Assembly (NCBI GenBank): GCA_002919265.1
Contig: PKEY01000012.1
Span: 1-39,058 of the forward strand
DNA: 39,058 nt
Direction of reading: 5' to 3'
Origin: Hyphomicrobiaceae bacterium
GTDB lineage: Bacteria > Pseudomonadota > Alphaproteobacteria > Rhizobiales > Hyphomicrobiaceae
In this document: in pieces, positions 25,156-34,319 of the stretch
Numbering within the stretch: position 1 is the stretch's first letter
Layout of the letters: each line of letters opens with the position of its first letter
Program-made: the position numbers and the translations under genes
Notes under the pieces: generated by a model
Database searches by the model: none
The model's input: the letters and a program-made list of their open reading frames with translations, nothing else
What the model was told of the DNA's origin: nothing

Positions 25156-25452
25156 TCAGCCGCCGGATACGGCCGTCAGCACCCAGACTTCCGTTCCCGG
25201 GGCAAGGGGCGTTTCGAGAGTGGCGCGTGCGCCATTGACGAAGACATTGATATGACGACGGATGGCTGGCCTCGAATCGCAGAGCCGATCGCGCATTCCC
25301 GGCCACCGATCGTTGAGCTGGTTCATCAGCTCGTCGACGTTGGAAGCCCGGACCTCGACCCGGCGCTCGGCCTCCGGAAAAAGGCGAAGCAATGCCGGTG
25401 CCAGGATTACAAAAACTCCCGGCTCGGATGATGTCGGCGTGCTTTGCGTCAT
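25156..25452 (-). CDS. ThiS/MoaD-like sulfur-carrier protein
   Basis: A 98-residue beta-grasp protein ending in VSGG. The terminal Gly-Gly is the site of adenylation and thiocarboxylate formation in ThiS, MoaD and relatives. Seen: the first strand GVFVILAPALLRLF, a helix NVDELMNQLNDRWPGM, and INVFVNGARATLETPLAPGT before VWVLTAVSGG. The ATG at 25452 has AAGG 10 bases upstream; a TTG at 25470 would add six residues. No E1-like enzyme (MoeB/ThiF), MoaE or ThiG lies nearby, so the partner must be elsewhere. It sits between the BNR gene (23 bases) and the DUF1579-VOC gene. Pairing of a ThiS-like gene with a BNR-repeat gene recurs in many bacteria without an assigned function (recalled, not checked). 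Confidence 0.85.
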   Translation of the reverse strand: MTQSTPTSSEPGVFVILAPALLRLFPEAERRVEVRASNVDELMNQLNDRWPGMRDRLCDSRPAIRRHINVFVNGARATLETPLAPGTEVWVLTAVSGG

Positions 25453-25475
25453 GCCGAAGCGACCTTGCAACGTTT

Positions 25476-26561
25476 TCAGGTGTCCACCACGAGAGTTTCC
25501 ACGGAGGTGATCGTCGGCAGGTGGAGCGCTATGCAGTTCCAGCTTTCGCCTTCGTCGGCGCTTGCGAAAACCGCCCCTGAGCTCGTGCCGAAATAAACGC
25601 CCGCAGGATCCAATGTGTCCGTCGCTAAAGCCTGGCGAAGAACGCCCAGAAAGGCATTTCTCTGCGGCAACCCTTCACGCAAGTCCTGCCAGGTCGCGCC
25701 GCCATCGCGCGTGCGCCAGACAGCGGCTTTCGCATCTGGCATGAACCGTCCGGCGATATCGCCATTCAGCGGAACGAGGTACAGCGTATCCGGATCACGA
25801 GGGTGTGCCGCCGCGGGGAAACCAAATGACGAAGGCAAGCCATTTTCGATGCTCACCCAGTTCCGACCGCCGTCGTCACTGCGGTACATGCCGCAATGAT
25901 TTTGCTGATAGAGCCGCTCCGACGTCCCCGGCGCCATGACGATACAGTGTACACACTGACCAAGTTCCGGGTATTTCTGATCATCCGGCATATAGCCCGC
26001 GCGGGTACCGCGATTGCGCGGCGCCCAAGATTCTCCGGCGTCGGCCGAATAAAAAACACCGGCCGTGGAAATCGCGACCCAAATTTGATTTTCATCATTC
26101 GGGTGCGGAACGATGGAATGCAAGATGAGACCACCGCCGCCCGGCTGCCACTGTGGCCGAGATGGATGCTCTCTCAGGCCAGCAACGTGCGTCCAGGATT
26201 GTCCGCCGTCATCGCTGCGAAAAAGGCCGGCAGGCTCGACACCTGCGAAAAGCGTATTTCCCTGACCGCGCGCGAGGCTCCATGCCGCCTTGATCGGATC
26301 CTGGCCCTCTCCGTAAGAAAGCCCCTCGCTGGAATGGGTCCAAGTCTTGCCGAGATCGGTGGACTTCCAAACGGCGGGGCCGAACCACTCGTTCCCACCC
26401 GCAGCGTAAATCACGCCATTCGATGGATCGCCGATGACATGATTGAGCGGCCAGGTTTCGCAAAATGGCCCACGGAGCTCCCACGAGCGGCGTCGGGCGT
26501 CGCTCTCCAGAATGAAGGCCCCTTTCTTGGTGCCGAGCAACACGAGCACTTTCTTCGCCAT
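25476..26561 (-). CDS. BNR/Asp-box repeat beta-propeller protein
   Basis: A 361-residue beta-propeller with six Asp-box (SxDxGxxW) motifs: STDLGKTW, SDDGGQSW, SADAGESW, SDDGGRNW, TRDGGATW and SADEGESW. The family is annotated as sialidase-like or WD40/YVTN/BNR-like, but the catalytic Arg triad and Asp of true sialidases cannot be recognised, so glycosidase activity should not be assumed. There is no signal peptide (MAKKVLVLLGTKKGAFILES), so it is probably cytoplasmic. AGGGAGAA lies 6 bases before the ATG at 26561; the longer frame upstream lacks support. It is first of the three-gene minus operon and divergent from the MarR gene, 112 bases away, which probably controls it. Confidence 0.88.
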   Translation of the reverse strand: MAKKVLVLLGTKKGAFILESDARRRSWELRGPFCETWPLNHVIGDPSNGVIYAAGGNEWFGPAVWKSTDLGKTWTHSSEGLSYGEGQDPIKAAWSLARGQGNTLFAGVEPAGLFRSDDGGQSWTHVAGLREHPSRPQWQPGGGGLILHSIVPHPNDENQIWVAISTAGVFYSADAGESWAPRNRGTRAGYMPDDQKYPELGQCVHCIVMAPGTSERLYQQNHCGMYRSDDGGRNWVSIENGLPSSFGFPAAAHPRDPDTLYLVPLNGDIAGRFMPDAKAAVWRTRDGGATWQDLREGLPQRNAFLGVLRQALATDTLDPAGVYFGTSSGAVFASADEGESWNCIALHLPTITSVETLVVDT

Positions 26562-26650
26562 CCGTATTCTCCCTTGAGCTCCCTGCCCGGCTCGATCAGC
26601 ACTCTCATGGCGGATTGTCGCTATGATGGCGAAGAGCCTGGACAAGAAAC

Positions 26651-26662
26651 GTTGATATCAAC
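26651..26662. promoter_or_regulatory. Perfect 12-bp palindrome, probable MarR operator
   Basis: GTTGATATCAAC, perfect 6+6 dyad, 11 bases before the MarR ATG and 89 bases before the divergent BNR start. Size and symmetry fit a MarR-family site, and the position would block transcription of the marR gene itself. Confidence 0.6.
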
Positions 26663-26673
26663 ATTATTGGATC

Positions 26674-27126
26674 ATGTCAAAGCGCAATGAGCTTCCCTTT
26701 GAAATCACGCTTCTGGTGCGTGATTCCTGCCTCTGCCTGCACGTGCAGAGGGCTGCTCGCGCGGTGGCGCGGCGCTATGACGAAATTCTGCGGCCTGTGG
26801 GCCTTACCAACGGTCAATTTTCGCTGTTGATGTCGCTTAATCGGCCGCAACCACCCACCATGGGTGAGGTTTCATCGGTTCTCGCGATGGACCGCACAAC
26901 GCTCACGGCCAACCTGAAGCCCTTGGAGCGTCGCGGGCTCGTCGCCATAAAGATCGATGAAGCAGACCGGCGCAGCCGACGTCTGCAATTGACGGAAGCC
27001 GGACGCGAGCTCCTTCGCAAAGCGCTGCCCCTTTGGGAAAAGGGTCAGGCGGCAAACAAGAGCCTCATTCCGAGCAAAGATTTCAATCGCTTGCTCGCTG
27101 AGCTCAGAGCCCTCTCAGAGCTCTAA
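26674..27126 (+). CDS. MarR-family transcriptional regulator
   Basis: A 150-residue winged-helix repressor. N-terminal dimer helices (SCLCLHVQRAARAVARRYDE, about 18-37) lead to the wHTH: helix-turn-helix MGEVSSVLAMDRTTLTANLK (about 64-83), then the wing GLVAIKIDEADRRSRRLQLT with the conserved DxRxR pattern (about 90-109), then C-terminal dimer helices. MarR proteins respond to phenolic or oxidant ligands; the Cys pair at 19 and 21 could be redox-active but this is speculation. No clear ribosome site precedes the ATG; the palindrome GTTGATATCAAC lies 11 bases upstream, so the mRNA may be nearly leaderless. Divergent from the BNR-ThiS-DUF1579 operon, which is its likely target. Confidence 0.9.
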   Translation: MSKRNELPFEITLLVRDSCLCLHVQRAARAVARRYDEILRPVGLTNGQFSLLMSLNRPQPPTMGEVSSVLAMDRTTLTANLKPLERRGLVAIKIDEADRRSRRLQLTEAGRELLRKALPLWEKGQAANKSLIPSKDFNRLLAELRALSEL

Positions 27127-27146
27127 CGCGAACAAGCACACATCCG

Positions 27147-28688
27147 TTACATCGTCGCGCCGATCTGCCAGGGCACGTACTCCGCATCGCCGTACCCCAA
27201 CTGCTCGGATTTCGAACGCTCGCCCGAGGCAACGCGGAGAATTTTCTCGAAAATTTCTTTCGCTTTTTCTTCAAGTGGCACGCCGTCGAGAATATCGCCG
27301 CAATTGATGTCCATATCGTCGATCATGCGGTGATACACGTCCGAATTGGTAGCGAGCTTGATCGACGGACTGGGCTTGCAGCCGTAGGCAGATCCACGCC
27401 CCGTCGTAAAGCAAACGATGTTGCAGCCGCCTGCGACCTGACCCGTCACCGATACCGGATCGTATCCTGGCGAATCCATGAAAACGAAGCCTTTTTCGGT
27501 AATCGGCTCGGCATAGCGATAAACGGCCTTAAGAGTTGTCGATCCGCCTTTTGCAGCCGCGCCAAGAGATTTCTCGAGAATGGTCGTCAATCCGCCCGCC
27601 TTGTTTCCCGGTGACGGATTGTTGTCCATGCTCATACGATTGCGGGAGGTGTAGTCTTCCCACCAACGAATGATCTCGACGAGTTTTTCGCCCACTTCGC
27701 GCGTTGCCGCCCGGCGAGTCAGCAAGTGCTCGGCACCATAAATTTCAGGCGTTTCCGCCAAGACTGCGGTGCCGCCATGTTTTACCAAAATGTCCGCTGC
27801 GAGCCCAAGGGCGACATTGGCCGTAATGCCTGAATAGCCATCCGACCCGCCACACTGCAGCGCCACCACAAGCTCGGAAGCCGGCACCGTCTCACGCTGC
27901 GCTTTCGCAGCAATCGGCAACATGGCCCGAACCGCGTCCACGCCGGCCGCAACCGTTTTCCGCGTGCCGCCGCTTTCCTGAATCGTGAACGTGCGGAACG
28001 TATCGCTTTCCTTGATACCATAGGCTTCCATCAATCGCGCAATCTGGAAGCCTTCGCACCCAAGGCCAACGACCACAACGCCCGCCATATTGGGATTGCA
28101 AGCATAGCCCCACGTCGTGCGCTTCAAGATTTCGAATGTCTCGCCGTTATAGTCGATGCCGCAGCCGGTGCCGTGCACGAGCGGGATGATGCCATCGATG
28201 TTCGGATATTCGTCCAAAAGCCCGGACCGGCGTACTTCCTCGGCGATAAAGCGCGCTACCGTCGCCGAGCAGTTCACGCTGCTGATGACGCCGATGTAAT
28301 TCCGCGTCCCGACTTTCCCATTTGCCCGCCTGAAACCTTGAAATGTCGCGCGCGCTTCTGGCGGCAGGATTTCCTCCTCTTTAGCATCCTGACAGAAGGC
28401 GTAGTCGCGGTCGAAGGCAGCAAAGCCGCAATTGTGCGTATGAACGTGGTTGCCCGGGAGAATGTCCTCCGTCGCAAACCCGATAATCTGACCGAATTTT
28501 AGGACCGGCTCGCCCTTGGCGATCTTTGTCGTCGCCATCTTGTGCCCGCGCGGAATGCGGGTGGTAACCGTTACCCCTCGAACCGACGCACCGACCGGCA
28601 GCGGGTCCACGGCAACGATGACGTTGTCCTTGTCGTTCAGCCGAAGCGTTCTCGGCTCTGCGATCGCAGCCGATCCGTTGCCCTGCAT
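27147..28688 (-). CDS. UxaA-family hydrolyase (altronate dehydratase type)
   Basis: A 513-residue protein with an N-terminal SAF domain (about 14-82, LPVGASV, IPRGHKMATTKI, HVHTHNC) and the GARD catalytic region: RRANGKVGTRNYIGVISSVN (about 119-138), HGTGCG, VVGLGCEGFQ, LQCGGSDGYSGITAN, DNNPSPGNKAGGLTT and TTGRGSAYGCKPSPSIK, all conserved in altronate (UxaA) and galactarate (GarD) dehydratases. It would dehydrate a sugar acid to a 2-keto-3-deoxy sugar acid with a metal (iron) cofactor. A separate SAF subunit is not needed here since both parts are in one chain. GGGAGGG lies upstream of the ATG. Divergent from the DRL-family gene across 177 bases, convergent with marR at 20 bases. The substrate is not known; no hexuronate isomerase is nearby. 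Confidence 0.88.
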   Translation of the reverse strand: MQGNGSAAIAEPRTLRLNDKDNVIVAVDPLPVGASVRGVTVTTRIPRGHKMATTKIAKGEPVLKFGQIIGFATEDILPGNHVHTHNCGFAAFDRDYAFCQDAKEEEILPPEARATFQGFRRANGKVGTRNYIGVISSVNCSATVARFIAEEVRRSGLLDEYPNIDGIIPLVHGTGCGIDYNGETFEILKRTTWGYACNPNMAGVVVVGLGCEGFQIARLMEAYGIKESDTFRTFTIQESGGTRKTVAAGVDAVRAMLPIAAKAQRETVPASELVVALQCGGSDGYSGITANVALGLAADILVKHGGTAVLAETPEIYGAEHLLTRRAATREVGEKLVEIIRWWEDYTSRNRMSMDNNPSPGNKAGGLTTILEKSLGAAAKGGSTTLKAVYRYAEPITEKGFVFMDSPGYDPVSVTGQVAGGCNIVCFTTGRGSAYGCKPSPSIKLATNSDVYHRMIDDMDINCGDILDGVPLEEKAKEIFEKILRVASGERSKSEQLGYGDAEYVPWQIGATM

Positions 28689-28865
28689 GGAAGGATCCCT
28701 CCCGTCAGAAATGCATGATGAGTTACTTCAGGTTAAATCACCACGACACGGGGCACCCTGACAACTGCCGGTTCCGTCTGCCTGAATTGGATATTCCGCA
28801 GCTTGTGCAGCCCTTGGCGATGTGCTGCTTTCTTCCGATGCGATTGTTTGAGGGAAAGGTAGACC

Positions 28866-30224
28866 GTGAACCTGTCATTCATGCTCAAGGAGCGCGCCGC
28901 GGCCGGTAAACCGATCCGCATCGGCCAGGTTGGCGCCGGTAAGTTCGGAACCATGTTCCTTGCCCAGGCCCGCACCACAGTCGGCATGCATGTGGTCGCC
29001 GTGGCGGACCTCAATATTTCACGGGCCCAGTCGCAGTTGAAGGTCGCCTGCTGGCCGGAGGAGCAGTTCAGCGCAACATCGCTCGACGATGCCCTCAAGA
29101 CCGGCAAGACGTTCCTGACGGACAACGCCGAAGCGATGATCCGCCATCCCGGCATTGACGTCGTGGTGGAGGCCACTGGTGATCCGAAGACGGGTATTCG
29201 CCTGTGCCAGCTAGCCATCGAGAACGGCAAGCACATCGTGATGGTGAACGTCGAGGCGGATGCGGTCGCCGGCCCTCTGCTGGCGAAACGAGCACGCCAG
29301 GCGGGGGTCGTTTACAGCCTGGCATGGGGCGATCAGCCGGCGCTCGTTTGCGAGCAGGTCGACTGGGCACGCGCGTGCGGGTTCAAGGTTGTTGCCGCCG
29401 GCAAGGGCACGCGCTACCTGCCCCATTACCACAAGCTCACGCCGGACACCGTTTGGGACGAACTCCAGAAGTACCTGAAGATCGACGACCCAAAGAGCAT
29501 CAATCTCAAGATGTTCAACAGCTTTCTCGATGGCACAAAGTCGGCCATCGAGATGACAGCTATCTGCAATGCGACGGGACTCGAGTCGCAAACGGAAGGA
29601 CTGACCTTCCCGCCTGCAAGCCGCTTCGAGCACGCAGACATCTGCAAGCCGAAGAGCGAAGGCGGCGTTCTGGAGAAGGCGGGCGTCACCGAGGTCACAT
29701 CGATGGTTTACCGCGACGGCACCGAGGTTCCGCACCACCTGGCGATGGGCACCTACGTCGTCTTCGAGGCCGCAGACGACAACGAGTACACCCGTCGCTG
29801 CTTCCGCGAGTACCATTTGCTGCCGGACAAATCCGGCCGTTACGCTGCCCTCTATCGGCCCATTCACATGATCGGGCTCGAGCTCGGTATTTCCATCGCC
29901 TCATCAGCCTTGCGGAAAGAGCCGACAGGCGCGCCGTTTTGCTTCAACTCCGACGTCGTCGCAACGGCCAAGCGCGATCTCAAGGCCGGCGAGATCCTTG
30001 ATGGTGAAGGTGGCTTCTGTGTCTGGGGCAAGCAGACCCCGGCCCCCATGTCGCTGAAGGAGGGATACCTGCCGCTTGGCCTCGCACACAACGTCAAGCT
30101 GAAGCGGGATGTCCCCGAAGGGCAGCGGCTCAAGTGGGACGACGTCGAAATCGATCCCAATGATGACGCCGTCCGGGTCCGGCGTGAAATGGAACGGGAG
30201 TTCGGACCGAAACAAGCTGCATGA
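28866..30224 (+). CDS. DRL-family (DXR-like) NAD(P)-dependent oxidoreductase
   Basis: A 452-residue oxidoreductase. The Rossmann motif is IGQVGAGKFGT (19-29). Further family-like stretches are NGKHIVMVNVEADAVAGPLL, VVYSLAWGDQPALV, KVVAAGKGTRYLP and SEGGVLEKAGV. The C-terminal part (about 365-435) resembles an SAF domain (AKRDLKAGEILDGEGGFCVW, VPEGQRLKWDDV). This arrangement is that of the DRL family, first described in Brucella as an enzyme replacing DXR in the methylerythritol phosphate pathway. Many members lie in catabolic clusters and act on other substrates, and this one is divergent from a UxaA gene, so a sugar-acid oxidoreductase is the more likely role. The start is GTG at 28866, with AGGGAAAGG 6 bases upstream. 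Confidence 0.82.
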   Translation: MNLSFMLKERAAAGKPIRIGQVGAGKFGTMFLAQARTTVGMHVVAVADLNISRAQSQLKVACWPEEQFSATSLDDALKTGKTFLTDNAEAMIRHPGIDVVVEATGDPKTGIRLCQLAIENGKHIVMVNVEADAVAGPLLAKRARQAGVVYSLAWGDQPALVCEQVDWARACGFKVVAAGKGTRYLPHYHKLTPDTVWDELQKYLKIDDPKSINLKMFNSFLDGTKSAIEMTAICNATGLESQTEGLTFPPASRFEHADICKPKSEGGVLEKAGVTEVTSMVYRDGTEVPHHLAMGTYVVFEAADDNEYTRRCFREYHLLPDKSGRYAALYRPIHMIGLELGISIASSALRKEPTGAPFCFNSDVVATAKRDLKAGEILDGEGGFCVWGKQTPAPMSLKEGYLPLGLAHNVKLKRDVPEGQRLKWDDVEIDPNDDAVRVRREMEREFGPKQAA

Positions 30225-30231
30225 GCTCGCG

Positions 30232-30267
30232 CCGGCGGGGAAACGGACGGGTCCCCATCCCCGCCGG
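30232..30267 (+). terminator. Nested hairpin after the DRL-family gene
   Basis: Outer 9-bp perfect stem CCGGCGGGG / CCCCGCCGG, with inner GGAC-GG-GTCC, 7 bases after the stop. There is no T-run, but the strength and position suggest termination. It is followed by about 190 bases without a gene, before the exporter operon. Confidence 0.6.
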
Positions 30268-30459
30268 TCACCTCAAGAACTCTCCTTAAGCGCACCGCGT
30301 TTTAGCGGGGGTGGCATCCGGCTACTTCCCGGGATGATCCCGATCAATGCCGGATCGATGAGGACCGCCCACAGCTAACCACGCGCCGGCAAGCAATTGG
30401 TAGGTGCTTTCCTTCAATTAATCGCGCAGCGAATTAAACACAGTCAGGGACCCGCTTAG

Positions 30460-31554
30460 ATGGCCATAGCCAAACGCCCCAAATGGAGCCGGACGGAGTT
30501 CTGGATTCTGGGCCCGATTCTGGCTTTGGCGGCCGTCGGGATGGGCGTCTTCGCCTGGCAAAACCTGCGAGCGCCGACCCTGCCGGATGGCATTGCCGGC
30601 AGCAACGGAAGGATCGAAGCGACGGAGATTGACGTCGCCGCAAAGCTCGCCGGACGCATTCAAGACATTTTGGTTAAGGAAGGCGAATTCGTCACCGCCG
30701 GGCAAGACCTGGTCAAGATGGACACAGCGGTCCTCGAAGCGCAGCTGCGCGAAGCCAAGGCGCAACTCGAGCGAGCGAAGGTGACCGTGCAGGCGGCAAG
30801 AAGTCAGGTCGCCCAGCGCGAGTCGGAAAAGTCGACCGCAGAGGCCCTGGTGGCCCAGCGGGAGGCGGAGCTCGTTGCTGCGCAGCACCGCTTGAGCCGT
30901 GCAGAACAGCTGGTGAGGCAAGGCTGGGCCACGCAGCAAAGATACGACGACGACAAGGCTGCCTTTGAAAGCGCTCGAGCCGCCCTCAATGCTGCCAAGG
31001 CGCAAGTTGCTTCCGCAGACGCCGCCCTGAATACGGCCAAAGCCCAAGTCTTGCAGGCTGAGACGGAAATCCACGCCGCCGAAGCCACCATCGAACGGAT
31101 TGAGGCGGATATCCGGGACAGCTTACTCCGCTCTCCACGGGATGGGCGGGTTCAGTTCCTGGTCGCGCAGCCGGGTGAAGTGGTTCAGGCCGGTGGCCGC
31201 GTGCTCAACCTCGTCGACCTGACCGATGTCTACATGACATTCTTCCTGCCGACGGAGCAGGCCGGACGGGTCGAAATCGGCGCCGAAGCCCGGATCGTGC
31301 TCGACGCTGCGCCCCAGTATGTCATTCCTGCCTACATTTCTTTTGTTTCCGACGTTGCCCAGTTCACGCCGAAGGAGGTCGAGACCAAGGAAGAGCGGCA
31401 AAAACTGATGTTTCGCCTGAGGGCTCACATCCCGGCTGACTTGCTGAGAAAGCATCTGACACAGGTCAAGACCGGCCTTCCCGGAATGGCATACGTCAAG
31501 CTGAACCCACAGGTGGAGTGGCCGCCCCACTTACAGGTCCGCGTTCCGCAATGA
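30460..31554 (+). CDS. HlyD-type adaptor of RbbA exporter (YhiI-like)
   Basis: A 364-residue periplasmic adaptor. One N-terminal helix (about 14-34) anchors it; then the lipoyl half ([20 protein letters not shown], about 55-74), a long Ala/Gln/Glu-rich coiled coil (about 85-220), the second half ([20 protein letters not shown]) and a beta-barrel. The coiled coil is longer than in RND adaptors, as in EmrA and YhiI. CAGGGA 9 bases upstream is a weak ribosome site. Its stop overlaps the ABC gene start (ATGA). It is the first gene of a three-gene operon with the same order as E. coli yhiI-rbbA-yhhJ, and would connect the ABC permeases to an outer-membrane channel. Confidence 0.9.
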   Translation: MAIAKRPKWSRTEFWILGPILALAAVGMGVFAWQNLRAPTLPDGIAGSNGRIEATEIDVAAKLAGRIQDILVKEGEFVTAGQDLVKMDTAVLEAQLREAKAQLERAKVTVQAARSQVAQRESEKSTAEALVAQREAELVAAQHRLSRAEQLVRQGWATQQRYDDDKAAFESARAALNAAKAQVASADAALNTAKAQVLQAETEIHAAEATIERIEADIRDSLLRSPRDGRVQFLVAQPGEVVQAGGRVLNLVDLTDVYMTFFLPTEQAGRVEIGAEARIVLDAAPQYVIPAYISFVSDVAQFTPKEVETKEERQKLMFRLRAHIPADLLRKHLTQVKTGLPGMAYVKLNPQVEWPPHLQVRVPQ

Positions 31555-34316
31555 GCTCTGATGGGTTCGTTCTCTCACCCTTGGATGGAGAGCCAGTTGC
31601 GCGCTTGCGAGCGGTAAGCCTCCGGTATGGCAAGACGCAGGCGCTCGACAACATAAGCCTCGATATTCCATCCGGCTGTATGGTTGGCCTGATCGGGCCG
31701 GATGGCGTGGGCAAATCAACCTTGCTGTCTCTTATCGCGGGAGCTCGCGCCATTCAGGAGGGCGCGATCGAAGTCCTCGGCGGAAACATGGCCTCTGCCG
31801 CGCACCGTGAGGAAGTTGGCCCGCAGATTGCCTACATGCCCCAAGGCTTGGGCAAGAACCTTTATCCGACACTTTCCGTTTTCGAGAACGTCGACTTCTT
31901 CGGGCGCCTGTTCGGGCAAGACGCAGCCGAACGCGAGCGCCGCATTCGCGATCTGCTACTGGCCACCGGCCTGGCGCCGTTTGCCGACCGGCCTGCCGGC
32001 AAACTCTCGGGCGGGATGAAGCAGAAGCTCGGCCTTTGCACCGCGCTCATTCACGATCCGGACCTGCTGATACTCGACGAGCCGACGACCGGCGTCGATC
32101 CGCTGTCCCGGAGACAATTCTGGGAACTGATCGATCGCATTCGCACGAGCCGGCCGGGAATGAGCATTCTGGTCGCGACGGCCTACATGGAGGAGGCTGA
32201 GCAGTTCGACTGGCTCGTGGCCATGGATGCCGGGCGAATTCTTGCAACCGGGACGCCCAAGGATCTCCTCGCGGAGACGGGCACAGACTCTCTGGAATCT
32301 GCCTTCATCGCGATGTTGCCGGAGGAAAAACGGCTGGGCTATCGGCCGGTTGAAATTCGCCCCCGCTCCGCAGAAGACGATGATGAAGTTGCCATCGAAG
32401 CGCACGGCCTGACGAAGCGGTTCGGCAATTTCACGGCCGTGGACCACGTTACTTTCCGCATTCACCGTGGCGAGATTTTCGGCTTTCTCGGCTCCAACGG
32501 CTGCGGAAAAACGACCACGATGAAAATGTTGACCGGCCTGCTTCCGGCCACTGAAGGGCAGGCCTGGTTGTTTGGCCGTGAGGTCGACGCGAACGATATC
32601 GAAACCCGCCGCCGCGTCGGCTACATGTCCCAGCATTTCTCCCTCTATCGGGAACTGACGGTTCGACAGAACCTCGAGCTGCACGCGCGCCTGTTCGATC
32701 TGCCGAGGGAAATCATTCCGTCGCGTGTCGCCGAAATGGCGCGACGCTTCGAGCTCGAACCGATTATGGATGAGCTTCCGGACTCGCTGCCCCTTGGCCA
32801 ACGCCAACGGCTCTCACTTGCCGTTGCGATGATCCACGGCCCGGAAATGCTTATTCTGGACGAGCCGACGTCTGGCGTCGATCCCGTTGCCCGAGACGAG
32901 TTCTGGCGCATCCTCATCAATCTTTCGCGCGAAGACAAAGTCACGATTTTCATCTCCACGCATTTCATGAACGAGGCCGAGCGTTGCGACCGCATTTCGC
33001 TCATGCACGCGGGCCGCGTTCTCGTCAGTGGGGCACCTTCCGAGCTCATCGAAGCTCGCGGCGCCAAGACCCTCGAGGATGCTTTTATCTCTTATCTCGA
33101 AGAGGCGGCTACCGAGGACACCTCGACCTCGGCAGAGGTGCCTGCCACGCCACCCGTGGTAGAAGGCATTCCTCAGCCGCGCGGCCGCTATTTCTTCGAT
33201 CCGCGGCGCATGTTCAGCTATTCACGCCGCGAAGCAATGGAGCTTCGCCGCGATCCCATCCGCGCCACGCTCGCTCTGGTGGGCAGCATCATCCTGATGT
33301 TCATCATCGGGTATGGCATCAGCCTCGATGTCGAAGACCTCACCTTTGCGGTTTTGGACCGGGATCAGACGACGATCAGCCGGAATTACACGCTCGCAAT
33401 TTCGGGCTCCCGCTATTTCGTCGAAAAGCCGCCTCTGACCAGCTACGAAGACCTCGATCGCCGAATGCGATCAGGAGAAATCAGCCTTGCAGTCGAAATT
33501 CCGCCGGGTTTTTCGAGGGATTTGCTGCGAGGTCGCCCGGTTCAAATCGCCGCCTGGATTGACGGCGCCATGCCGCAACGCGCCGAAACGATCCGCGGTT
33601 ATGTCCAAGGGATGCATGCCCACTGGCTCGCGCAGCAGGCCGCCCAATCGCAAACCGGGGCTCCTTCGAGCCTTGTCACAATCGAAACCCGGTTCCGCTA
33701 TAACCCGAATCTGGAGAGCCTTGTCGCAATGGTGCCGGGCGTCATCCCGTTGTTGCTTCTGATGATCCCGGCCATGCTCGCAGCTCTCAGCGTCGTCCGG
33801 GAAAAGGAGCTTGGCTCCATTGTGAATTTTTATGTCACTCCAACGACGCGGCTCGAGTTTCTGCTCGGCAAGCAGCTGCCCTACGTCGTGCTGGCGATGT
33901 TCAATTACTTGCTGCTGGTGCTGATGGCCGTGACGGTCCTTGGCGTACCGTTGACCGGCAGCTTCCTGACGCTCACCGCAGCAACTCTGATTTACGTCTT
34001 GGCTTCGACGAGCTTCGGTCTTCTCGTCTCGACATTCATGCGCAGCCAGATCGCCGCAATTTTCGGTACTGCCATTCTGACGATGCTGCCCGCCACGCAA
34101 TTCTCGGGCTTCATCGATCCCGTGTCGTCGCTGGAAGGTGCGGGGGCCTTTATCGGGCGGATATTTCCTACGACCTATTACCTGATCATCACCCGCGGCA
34201 CGTTTTCAAAGCAGCTCTCTTTCGCGGAACTCCACTCGTCATTCATTCCACTGCTGCTCTCCGTGCCCGTGCTGATCGGGCTTGCGGCCGTCCTGCTCAA
34301 GAAGCAGGAGACGTGA
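31551..34316 (+). CDS. rbbA: RbbA-like ABC transporter (two ATPases plus permease)
   Basis: A 921-residue fusion of two ABC ATPase domains and an ABC-2 permease, matching E. coli RbbA (about 911). NBD1 (about 15-240): Walker [10 protein letters not shown], signature LSGGMKQKL, Walker [16 protein letters not shown]2 (about 285-520): Walker [11 protein letters not shown], Walker [13 protein letters not shown], and signature LPLGQRQRL in place of LSGGQ. The degenerate signature is shared, as recalled, with E. coli RbbA. The permease (about 548-921) has a first helix at about 580, a periplasmic domain, then five helices. In E. coli RbbA is also reported as a ribosome-associated ATPase; the permease half and the adaptor here indicate export. 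The ATG at 31551 overlaps the adaptor stop. The gene symbol rests on architecture. Confidence 0.9.
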   Translation: MSSDGFVLSPLDGEPVARLRAVSLRYGKTQALDNISLDIPSGCMVGLIGPDGVGKSTLLSLIAGARAIQEGAIEVLGGNMASAAHREEVGPQIAYMPQGLGKNLYPTLSVFENVDFFGRLFGQDAAERERRIRDLLLATGLAPFADRPAGKLSGGMKQKLGLCTALIHDPDLLILDEPTTGVDPLSRRQFWELIDRIRTSRPGMSILVATAYMEEAEQFDWLVAMDAGRILATGTPKDLLAETGTDSLESAFIAMLPEEKRLGYRPVEIRPRSAEDDDEVAIEAHGLTKRFGNFTAVDHVTFRIHRGEIFGFLGSNGCGKTTTMKMLTGLLPATEGQAWLFGREVDANDIETRRRVGYMSQHFSLYRELTVRQNLELHARLFDLPREIIPSRVAEMARRFELEPIMDELPDSLPLGQRQRLSLAVAMIHGPEMLILDEPTSGVDPVARDEFWRILINLSREDKVTIFISTHFMNEAERCDRISLMHAGRVLVSGAPSELIEARGAKTLEDAFISYLEEAATEDTSTSAEVPATPPVVEGIPQPRGRYFFDPRRMFSYSRREAMELRRDPIRATLALVGSIILMFIIGYGISLDVEDLTFAVLDRDQTTISRNYTLAISGSRYFVEKPPLTSYEDLDRRMRSGEISLAVEIPPGFSRDLLRGRPVQIAAWIDGAMPQRAETIRGYVQGMHAHWLAQQAAQSQTGAPSSLVTIETRFRYNPNLESLVAMVPGVIPLLLLMIPAMLAALSVVREKELGSIVNFYVTPTTRLEFLLGKQLPYVVLAMFNYLLLVLMAVTVLGVPLTGSFLTLTAATLIYVLASTSFGLLVSTFMRSQIAAIFGTAILTMLPATQFSGFIDPVSSLEGAGAFIGRIFPTTYYLIITRGTFSKQLSFAELHSSFIPLLLSVPVLIGLAAVLLKKQET

Positions 34317-34319
34317 ACA

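Noticed and set aside
25476-26561. Calling the BNR protein a sialidase
   Set aside because: Asp-boxes are structural and occur in many propellers; the sialidase catalytic residues are not recognisable and there is no signal peptide.
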